Assembly (NCBI RefSeq): GCF_037442045.1
Contig: NZ_JBBIRC010000036.1
Location: forward strand, 1 to 13,610
Reading direction: 5' to 3'
Source of the DNA: Ferroplasma sp037442045
GTDB taxonomy: Archaea > Thermoplasmatota > Thermoplasmata > Thermoplasmatales > Thermoplasmataceae
DNA length: 13,610 nucleotides
Below, piece by piece: positions 4,889-11,217 of this stretch. The notes under the pieces are model-generated. The model did no database searches, was not told the DNA's origin, and worked only from the letters and a program-made list of their open reading frames with translations. How positions within the stretch are numbered: the first letter of the stretch is position 1; each line of letters opens with the position of its first letter. The translations under genes were made by a program, and so were the position numbers.

Positions 4889-6500
4889 AAACGCATATCT
4901 TCATGGTGGAAAGGCAGATATTTCATCTGTTGTTGGGAAATTAATTTCAATTAATCCAGATGTTAAAAAAGATATGAAAAACGTTATGGCATTGATCAGG
5001 CAGGAAGTGGAAAATGTAAATGCAATGACTTATGAACAGATATCCAGTATCGTAAACATTGAATTTCCAGATATACTTATAAAAGAAAAGAAAGAGGAAA
5101 AGCACGAACTTCCTGATCTGCCCAATGTAAATGGGGAAGTTGTTATGAGAATGGCCCCATCACCATCAGGGCCGCTGCATATAGGGCATTCAAGAATGGC
5201 GATTCTCAATGATGAATACGTAAAAAGATACGGAGGAAAGCTCATACTTAGAATTGAGGATACAAATCCTGAAAATATAGATCCTGATGCCTATGATTTA
5301 ATCCCTGAAGATTTAAAATGGCTCGGCGTAAATGTTACCGAAACTGTAATACAATCTTCAAGGATGGAATTTTACTATTCAGAAGCAAAAAGAATGATAT
5401 CTGAAGGTTATATGTATGTAATCGAGGAAAACCAGCAAGAATTTCACGATTTGAAACTGAAAAAGATACCAGTAAAGGAAAGGAATGCTGATCCAGAGGC
5501 AAATTTAGAAAAATTTGAAAAAATGCTCTCAGGTTATTACAGTGATGGTGAAGCTGCATTGGTAATGAAAACAGATATAAACCATCCTAACCCCTCAATA
5601 AGGGACTGGATAGCCTTCAGAATAAATTCCCATGAGCATCCACTGACAGGAAACAAATATTGTGTATATCCTACCATGAATTTTTCAGTATCTATTGATG
5701 ACCATTATCTTGGATTAACACATGTAATAAGAGGAATAGACCATCTGGTTAACACTGAAAAGCAAAAATATGTGTTTAAGTACAATAACTGGAAAATTCC
5801 CGAGTACTTCCATTATGGCTTCATAACAATACCTGATACGGTGCTCAAAACAACAATAATAAAAAAGGGAATAAGGGCAGGCGAATATTCAGGATGGGAT
5901 GACATAAGGCTTGGAACTATCCTTGCCCTTAAAAAAAGAGGTTATAGCCCGGAAACGTTCAGAAAATACTGGGTCAATTCCGGAATGAACAAAAGCAACG
6001 CAACATTTTCATGGGAAATCTTTAATTCTATAGACAGGGATATCAGAGACTTCAATACCGAAAGATATTTCTTTGTCCCGGATCCGGTTTTAATAAATTT
6101 AAAGAATCCGGAACCCATAAAAAGCCATGCAATGATTCATCCACAGAGGCCGGAACTTGGCTACAGGGAATATATTCTTGAAAAAAATGCCAATATATAT
6201 TTGCCAGAAGAAGATTTGAAAACGATAAATGAAGGAGAAATAATTAGAGTTAAAGATCTCTGTGTTGCTGTGAAAACGAATGGAAGCCCAGTATATAGCA
6301 ATGAAGAGCCATCGAAAAGGGTAAAAATTATCCAGTGGGCCCCTGAAAATTCTAACAATATTGAAATATTATATCCTGATGGCACCACAGTTCCAGGAAA
6401 AATAGAGCCACTGGCAATGAAAAAACATAAAGTTGTGCAGCTAGAACGTTACGGTTATGTTAATCTTGACGGAACAAAAGGATACTTCCTATACAAGTAA
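4848..6500 (+). CDS. gltX: Glutamyl-tRNA synthetase, archaeal type
   Basis: This class I synthetase charges tRNA with glutamate; in archaea lacking GlnRS it normally also makes Glu-tRNA(Gln) for GatDE. The 550 residues show the archaeal N-terminal helical extension (1-95, with NAYLHGGKADISSVVGKL), and the nucleotide fold with MAPSPSGPLHIGH at 102-114 (HIGH at 111-114). RIEDTNP follows at 135-141. YPTMNFSVSIDDHYLGLTH and VIRGIDHLVNTEKQ lie at about 274-306. The beta-barrel anticodon domain, typical of archaeal/eukaryotic enzymes, follows from about 410. The KMSKS region is unusual: it reads VLKTTIIKKG at 332-341, whereas archaeal enzymes as I recall them have an L-S-T-S-K-type sequence. The start may be 4848 or the ATG at 4857; both overlap nog1. 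Confidence 0.95.
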   Translation: MVFMQQEIRKQVIKNAYLHGGKADISSVVGKLISINPDVKKDMKNVMALIRQEVENVNAMTYEQISSIVNIEFPDILIKEKKEEKHELPDLPNVNGEVVMRMAPSPSGPLHIGHSRMAILNDEYVKRYGGKLILRIEDTNPENIDPDAYDLIPEDLKWLGVNVTETVIQSSRMEFYYSEAKRMISEGYMYVIEENQQEFHDLKLKKIPVKERNADPEANLEKFEKMLSGYYSDGEAALVMKTDINHPNPSIRDWIAFRINSHEHPLTGNKYCVYPTMNFSVSIDDHYLGLTHVIRGIDHLVNTEKQKYVFKYNNWKIPEYFHYGFITIPDTVLKTTIIKKGIRAGEYSGWDDIRLGTILALKKRGYSPETFRKYWVNSGMNKSNATFSWEIFNSIDRDIRDFNTERYFFVPDPVLINLKNPEPIKSHAMIHPQRPELGYREYILEKNANIYLPEEDLKTINEGEIIRVKDLCVAVKTNGSPVYSNEEPSKRVKIIQWAPENSNNIEILYPDGTTVPGKIEPLAMKKHKVVQLERYGYVNLDGTKGYFLYK

Positions 6501-6562
6501 TTTTGCAATTTTCATGGTCTCAAAATAAAAAATCATAAGTCCATGTTTACTATATAGTTATT

Positions 6563-6802
6563 ATGAATACTGATGACCAGAGAGAGGTAATATGCGGAGG
6601 AGACCCTGAGAATTACCTGAAAGCATTTCTTAAAGGGCTCTATTTTGATTTAGATGACAATGAAGAAATAAAAGTTATATTTTCTCCAGAGAAATTTCCT
6701 TTTAACAGAGAAAAATTCGAAGAAATGGCAAGGGCTGCAAAACTGAGTTTAATAGATTACAGTGAAACTGAAAAGGAAAAGGACATAATATTAAGAAAAT
6801 AA
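6563..6802 (+). CDS. Small protein, possibly TusA-like
   Basis: This protein has 79 acidic residues with an apparent strand-helix-strand-helix-strand pattern: VICGGD (residues 9-14), helix NYLKAFLKGLYFDL, strand EEIKVIFSP (34-42), helix REKFEEMARAAKLSLI, then DIILRK at the end. This order, with one cysteine (Cys11) in the position where TusA/SirA proteins have their CPxP motif, suggests a degenerate TusA-like fold. However the prolines are absent (CGGD instead), so sulfurtransferase activity is doubtful and the call is tentative. It lies 62 bases after gltX and could be read through from it or use AT-rich promoter sequence near 6530-6556. Its stop codon is one base from that of the convergent gene. 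Confidence 0.55.
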   Translation: MNTDDQREVICGGDPENYLKAFLKGLYFDLDDNEEIKVIFSPEKFPFNREKFEEMARAAKLSLIDYSETEKEKDIILRK

Positions 6803-6803
6803 T

Positions 6804-7496
6804 TTATATTTTTCCCATGTGGTTGCCCAGAGCAATGGCCAGTTTATAGAGGAATTGATGGTCTTCACCGCCCTGTATTATTCCACAGCATTCCTTTTTA
6901 TTAAATTGTATCCTTCTAATTTTTAAAACATTGTACTCCATTTTCGCATCTATAATTTCACTGCCAAAAGAGATTTTTTCAACAAAAGATCGTTTTTCCC
7001 TTAAAATTTCGGCATCAATTATAAAATAGGCATTTTCAGGTATTATTCCACAGCAAAAGATATTTTTATCATCATATTTTAAAAGAAATTCTTTCTTATC
7101 TTCCATATGAATCGATGCTGCAATGATATATTTTACAGAACATGTATTGAATATTTTTACTTTTATATTTCCTGCTTTGCCTTTAAAATAGCTTTTGTCA
7201 GCAATAAAAATATACGCTTTATTGTTTCTTATTTCTATTCTGTTGAATCCAAGATGTCCGTAACTATCATAAACAAAGCCCAGTGCAAGGTATTTTACAT
7301 TATTTAATGAATCATGAAGCAATGGAATGGATTTTAGACCCTTGAATGAATGTTTGAATTTTTTCTTTTTTATAAAATAGTTATTATCTTCCTTTATACT
7401 ATTTACAGATCTTATTTTGGCCTCATATTCCTTTGTTTTATTATCCTTAAATAAATCTACGTATACTTTCCAGCCATTTGATTCTAAGCAGTCCAT
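6804..7496 (-). CDS. Hypothetical protein with two CCGII motifs
   Basis: I do not recognise this 230-residue protein. It is basic and rich in predicted beta strands, with no signal peptide and no long membrane segment. The start has MDCLESNGWKVYVDLF. The peptide CCGII occurs twice, at residues 148-152 (IFCCGIIPEN) and 203-207 (KECCGIIQGG). With Cys3 and Cys119 it has six cysteines in all, which could mean a metal site or an internal duplication of the C-terminal half. The codon and base composition look like its neighbours. It converges with the small gene ending at 6802 (one-base gap) and faces a 424-base spacer upstream. A GGTG just before the ATG is a weak Shine-Dalgarno candidate. Probably restricted to Thermoplasmatales (inference). 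Confidence 0.7.
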   Translation of the reverse strand: MDCLESNGWKVYVDLFKDNKTKEYEAKIRSVNSIKEDNNYFIKKKKFKHSFKGLKSIPLLHDSLNNVKYLALGFVYDSYGHLGFNRIEIRNNKAYIFIADKSYFKGKAGNIKVKIFNTCSVKYIIAASIHMEDKKEFLLKYDDKNIFCCGIIPENAYFIIDAEILREKRSFVEKISFGSEIIDAKMEYNVLKIRRIQFNKKECCGIIQGGEDHQFLYKLAIALGNHMGKI

Positions 7497-7920
7497 GCAC
7501 CTAAATTATTTTCCCCAATTAATCTTTAACTAATTAAACTATTATAGCATTAAATTCCAATAATAAAGGATATTTTCTAATAATTTTAAAAAATCTAGAT
7601 TTTAGGATCCACAAATAAAATGAAAATACCATGTTTTCAATTATTTCTTAAACACCATGGCAAAATTTTTAAAAAAATATGTTTTTGGAAATTATCAAAG
7701 TTATAATATTTTTAATGTTTAACTTTTATACTCAAAATTATATTTCATATATTTAACAAAAATACATTGTTTTACAATGGTATCATCCATTGACTTCCCA
7801 AATCATTACATTAATTATCTTGTCTACCAATATTTAATATAACAGGATATACTGAAATTTGTGATAATCAACATTTGTTCCAATAAAAACTCTTATAGTT
7901 AACAGATTAATTATAATAAA
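7497..7920. other. Long AT-rich intergenic region upstream of amt
   Basis: This spacer separates two divergent genes and is unusually long for such a compact genome. It holds the amt TATA box (7892-7898) and a cluster of three alternating CAATG/CATTG elements (7765-7792), described separately. A 28-codon cationic ORF (7620-7706) is probably chance. No tRNA, rRNA or convincing longer frame is visible on either strand. Confidence 0.5.
7765..7792. repeat. Three alternating CATTG/CAATG elements
   Basis: CATTGT (7765-7770) and ACAATG (7774-7779) form an inverted repeat with a three-base centre. CAATGG (7775-7780) forms another with CCATTG (7787-7792) across six bases. The middle element is shared, so only one pair can form at a time. 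It sits about 130 bases upstream of the ammonium transporter start and could be a regulator site, but chance is possible at this base composition. Confidence 0.3.
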
Positions 7921-7921
7921 T
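7892..7921 (+). promoter_or_regulatory. Leaderless promoter of the ammonium transporter
   Basis: The box TTATAG at 7893-7898 has its centre about 26 bases upstream of the TTG at 7921. That places the transcription start on the start codon itself. There is no Shine-Dalgarno sequence. An in-frame stop at 7900-7902 leaves no other start codon nearby, so promoter and TTG support each other. Confidence 0.5.
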
Positions 7922-9186
7922 TGGAAGCACAATATTTAATAAATAACTTATGGGTAATTATTGCCGCATTGCTTGTATTCACCATGACCATTTCAGTGGG
8001 TTTTCTAGAAATCGGTGAAATGGGAAAAGGATATAAAAGAGCTTTAATAAAAACAGTAATGATTACTGGATTATCACTTGTTGTTATGGCAGTAATAGGA
8101 TTTAATACCGCTTTTGCACCAACATTATATGGAGTAATCGGGAACCCTCTTTATTCAAAGGGATTATTGCTCGGTTCATATTCTGGAGTTTCTTTCAATG
8201 GGGTATGGTGGTCGATGAAGCCAAATTACTTTAATACAGGTTTAACCGAATATACTTATTTTCTTTTTGAAACTGCCTTTGCCTCAGTGACACTTGCTCT
8301 TGTTGGCCTGGTTGTCCTTAAGAAAATGAAATTATTGCCTTTCTTTATATTCGCTATTATTTATTTTATAATCATATGGAATCTGCCTGCTGCGTGGATC
8401 TGGAATCCAACTGGCTGGCTGTATGAAATCGGCATGCGTGATTTTGCCGGTGGCCTTGTTGTGCATGGAGCAGCCGGAGCAGCAGGTCTTGCAATAATGG
8501 TAAGAATATACATTGAAGAACGGAAAAAGAAAATAAATTCAAATAAATCCGCGTTAAAAATAAATCATACATGGTTAACCCTATCAATTTTATTGCTTCT
8601 TGTCGGATGGTTTGGATTCAATCCAGGAAGTGTACTTGCCTTCAACACTGAGGCAATGAATGTTGCAGTTGTCACATTTTTAGCCGCTGGTTCAGCAATG
8701 CTTTCCACAGCTTTATTTGTATGGTTAATAAACAAAAAGGATCCAGCAATTGGAGATTTTGTTAATGGCATACTGATGGGATTAATAATCATAACCCCTC
8801 TGGCTGGATTTGTCAGTGCAGGAAGTGCCATAATCCTTGGCATTATTGGAGGGCCCCTGCTCATATTTTCGGAAAACATGCTTCAAAAAGTAAAGTGGCT
8901 CGATGATCCTATGGGATTAATGCCGGGGCACGCTGTTGGAGGGCTATTTGGAATCATTATGATTGGATTTTTCACACAGCATGCATTTGCTATTGCTTCT
9001 GGAGATCCAACAATTCCCAGCGGAATATTTTTCAATGGGGGCATGAGTGCGCTGCATCAGCTGGGCATTGAATTGTTTGGAATAGTTGTTGTAATGGTAA
9101 CCGTTTTTGCCATATCTTATGCAGTTTTGTCTGCCATAAGCAAAATAACACATGGAATTATTGAAACCGAAAATAAGGATGAATAA
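7921..9186 (+). CDS. amt: Ammonium transporter, divergent Amt family member
   Basis: This is an integral membrane channel of about 11 helices for ammonium/ammonia. The 421 residues keep the core of the conduction path. Asp174 and the first His of the pore pair, His182, lie in DFAGGLVVHGAAGAAGL (174-190). The second pore His is His337 in DDPMGLMPGHAVGGLFG (328-344). The gate phenylalanine is probably Phe120 (FETAF), with GWFGFNPGS at 229-237. Missing are the FYGGM/L motif after helix 1 (here FLEIGEM) and the GALAER motif (here GLVVLKKMK). The start is probably TTG at 7921, because a stop at 7900 excludes upstream starts and the next Met (22) is inside helix 1. No glnK PII gene is adjacent, unlike most amt loci, so regulation must come from elsewhere. 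Confidence 0.9.
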   Translation: MEAQYLINNLWVIIAALLVFTMTISVGFLEIGEMGKGYKRALIKTVMITGLSLVVMAVIGFNTAFAPTLYGVIGNPLYSKGLLLGSYSGVSFNGVWWSMKPNYFNTGLTEYTYFLFETAFASVTLALVGLVVLKKMKLLPFFIFAIIYFIIIWNLPAAWIWNPTGWLYEIGMRDFAGGLVVHGAAGAAGLAIMVRIYIEERKKKINSNKSALKINHTWLTLSILLLLVGWFGFNPGSVLAFNTEAMNVAVVTFLAAGSAMLSTALFVWLINKKDPAIGDFVNGILMGLIIITPLAGFVSAGSAIILGIIGGPLLIFSENMLQKVKWLDDPMGLMPGHAVGGLFGIIMIGFFTQHAFAIASGDPTIPSGIFFNGGMSALHQLGIELFGIVVVMVTVFAISYAVLSAISKITHGIIETENKDE

Positions 9187-9190
9187 TATC

Positions 9191-9212
9191 TGTTTTTCCC
9201 TATTCCATTTTT
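9191..9212 (+). terminator. Probable oligo-T terminator after amt
   Basis: Two T5 runs (9193-9197 and 9208-9212) within a pyrimidine-rich stretch start a few bases after the amt stop codon. Archaeal RNA polymerase terminates at such oligo-T tracts without needing a hairpin. It lies just before the gyrB promoter. Confidence 0.4.
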
Positions 9213-9242
9213 ATCCACAATAACAGGTTCATATTAAAAAAA

Positions 9243-9277
9243 CTTATAACCAGCTGTTGTATTATAGAGAGATACCA
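9243..9277 (+). promoter_or_regulatory. Promoter of gyrB-gyrA
   Basis: CTTATAA at 9243-9249 is preceded by an A-rich BRE-like run (about 9235-9242). Its centre is about 30 bases before the ATG at 9277, so the leader should be only a few bases long. No Shine-Dalgarno sequence precedes the start. Confidence 0.5.
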
Positions 9278-11208
9278 TGGATAATTATGATGCATCACAG
9301 ATACAGATTCTAGAGGGACTTAAAGCAGTTAGAAAAGTTCCGGGAATGTATATCGGATCAACAGGACCAGATGGGCTTCACCATATGGTGTATGAAGTTA
9401 TTGATAACTGTATAGACGAAGCAATGGCTGGTTACGGATCTGATATAAACATAGTAATTTATAAGGATGGATCCATATCTGTCGAAGATGACGGAAGAGG
9501 AATACCTGTAGATATTCATCCAAAATATCACAGGCCCGGGCTTGAAATCGTTATGACCGAACTGCACAGTGGAGCAAAGTTTGACAAGCATGTTTACAAG
9601 GTAACAGGTGGATTGCATGGTGTTGGAGTCCACGTTGTCAATGCTTTATCCGAATATCTTATCGCACTGGTAAAAAAGGACGATAAAATTTACTATGAAA
9701 AATTTGAGAAAGGTGTTCCTGTTACGGGTTTAAAAGTTCTTGAGAGCAAGGCAAGAGTTGATGACCCTGAAATTAAGGATATAGATATAAAGTACCCTAA
9801 ACATGGCACTATTATAAAATTCTATCCAGACACAACAATTTTTGATTCCATTGATTTTTCATACCAGGTTATTTCTCAGAGAATAATGGATCTGGCATTT
9901 TTGAATTCAAATATAACAATTGAATTCACTGACTTAAGATCAGGAAAGCATCAAAAATTCCATTTTGATGGTGGCTTAATAGAATACGCACAGTTCCTTG
10001 ACCAGGGAAAGGAGCCAGTGAATAAGGAGCCAATATACTGCCATGAAGAATACAAGGATTACGTTGTTGAATTCGCATTGCAGTATGTTCAGGATATAAC
10101 TGAAACTGAAGAAAGTTTTGTGAATAATATAAAAACTCCTGAAGGCGGAACACATTTAACAGGTTTTCACGCAGGATTATCCCGGGCTGTTCTGGACTAT
10201 GCAAGGACAAAAAATCTGGTAAAGGGTGTCACTGCATTAACCGGGGATGATACTCGAGAAGGATTAACAGCAGTATTGCATATAAAAATGTTTGATCCCC
10301 AGTTTGAAGGGCAGACAAAGGAAAAACTTGGAAATTCAGCTGTTAAAAGCATAGTACTATCAATTACAGAAAAATACATTAAAGATTATTTTGAATCATA
10401 TCCACCAGTTGCAGATTCCATAATTAAAAGAGTGCTTGCATCCGCTGCGGCAAGAGAAGCATCAAGAAAGGCAAAAGATCTTGTAAGGAGAAAAACAGCG
10501 CTGGAAAGTGGCACATTGCCGGGAAAACTTGCAGATTGCTCATCCAGTGATTCGGACCAAACCGAAGTGTATATAGTGGAAGGAGATTCTGCAGGCGGTT
10601 CGGCAAAGCAGGCGAGAAACAGAGAATATCAGGCCATACTTCCGCTGCGTGGAAAAATATTGAATGTTGAAAAATCAAACGATAACAAAGCACTGGAAAA
10701 TGAAGAAATTAAAAACCTTATTACAGCAATAGGAACAAGCATAAAAGACAAATTTGATATGAAAAATCTCCGTTATGGGAAAATAATTATAATGACCGAT
10801 GCCGATGTTGACGGAGCACATATCAGGACATTGCTTCTTACCTTCTTTTACAGGTATATGAATGAACTTATACAGGGTGGGCATGTATACTTCGCACAGC
10901 CTCCATTATTCAGAGTCCAGAAAGGAAGTGAAATCGTATATGTTTTCTCGGAAGATGAAAAAGATCGAGAAGTTGCCAGAATGGGAAAGAATGTTGTTAT
11001 CCAGAGGTTTAAGGGTCTAGGAGAAATGAATCCCGAGCAGCTATGGGAAACCACAATGAATCCAGAAACAAGAAAATTAGTGCAGGTAACTATAGAAGAT
11101 GCATTATACGCCGATCAGCTTTTTAACATACTTATGGGTGAAAAAGTTGAGCCAAGAAGAAAATTCATAGAAGATAATGCAAAGTACGTGCAGAATCTTG
11201 ACATATAG
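9277..11208 (+). CDS. gyrB: DNA gyrase subunit B
   Basis: This is the ATPase/TOPRIM subunit of a bacterial-type gyrase, which introduces negative supercoils using ATP. The 643 residues are full length. GHKL ATPase motifs come first: EVIDNCIDEAMAG (about 40-52), DDGRGIP (72-78) and GGLHGVGVHVVNALSE (about 110-125). Then come the transducer QTKEKLGNS (about 347-355), the TOPRIM motif VEGDSAGGSAKQARNREYQA with PLRGKILNVEK, the metal-binding TDADVDGAHIRTLLLTFFYR, and the GyrB tail QRFKGLGEMNPEQLW. There is no large insert as in proteobacterial GyrB. In archaea such gyrases came from bacteria by transfer. In Thermoplasmatales gyrase stands in for topoisomerase VI, which they lack. It is the first gene of gyrBA; gyrA starts nine bases after its stop. 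Confidence 0.97.
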   Translation: MDNYDASQIQILEGLKAVRKVPGMYIGSTGPDGLHHMVYEVIDNCIDEAMAGYGSDINIVIYKDGSISVEDDGRGIPVDIHPKYHRPGLEIVMTELHSGAKFDKHVYKVTGGLHGVGVHVVNALSEYLIALVKKDDKIYYEKFEKGVPVTGLKVLESKARVDDPEIKDIDIKYPKHGTIIKFYPDTTIFDSIDFSYQVISQRIMDLAFLNSNITIEFTDLRSGKHQKFHFDGGLIEYAQFLDQGKEPVNKEPIYCHEEYKDYVVEFALQYVQDITETEESFVNNIKTPEGGTHLTGFHAGLSRAVLDYARTKNLVKGVTALTGDDTREGLTAVLHIKMFDPQFEGQTKEKLGNSAVKSIVLSITEKYIKDYFESYPPVADSIIKRVLASAAAREASRKAKDLVRRKTALESGTLPGKLADCSSSDSDQTEVYIVEGDSAGGSAKQARNREYQAILPLRGKILNVEKSNDNKALENEEIKNLITAIGTSIKDKFDMKNLRYGKIIIMTDADVDGAHIRTLLLTFFYRYMNELIQGGHVYFAQPPLFRVQKGSEIVYVFSEDEKDREVARMGKNVVIQRFKGLGEMNPEQLWETTMNPETRKLVQVTIEDALYADQLFNILMGEKVEPRRKFIEDNAKYVQNLDI

Positions 11209-11212
11209 GTGA
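11207..11212 (+). promoter_or_regulatory. Shine-Dalgarno site of gyrA
   Basis: AGGTGA overlaps the gyrB stop codon (TAG, 11206-11208) and ends five bases before the gyrA ATG. This ties gyrA translation to ribosomes finishing gyrB and supports equal subunit synthesis. Confidence 0.6.
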
Positions 11213-11217
11213 AATAA

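Noticed and set aside
7620..7706. 28-codon cationic peptide ORF (MKIPCFQLFLKHHGKIF...) before amt
   Set aside because: Seven lysines and no acidic residues look peptide-like, but frames of this length with Lys/Phe/Ile are common by chance in such AT-rich DNA. No Shine-Dalgarno or well-placed TATA box is clear.
8565..8879. 104-codon minus-strand frame inside amt
   Set aside because: Antisense shadow of a conserved membrane protein gene, with no independent support.
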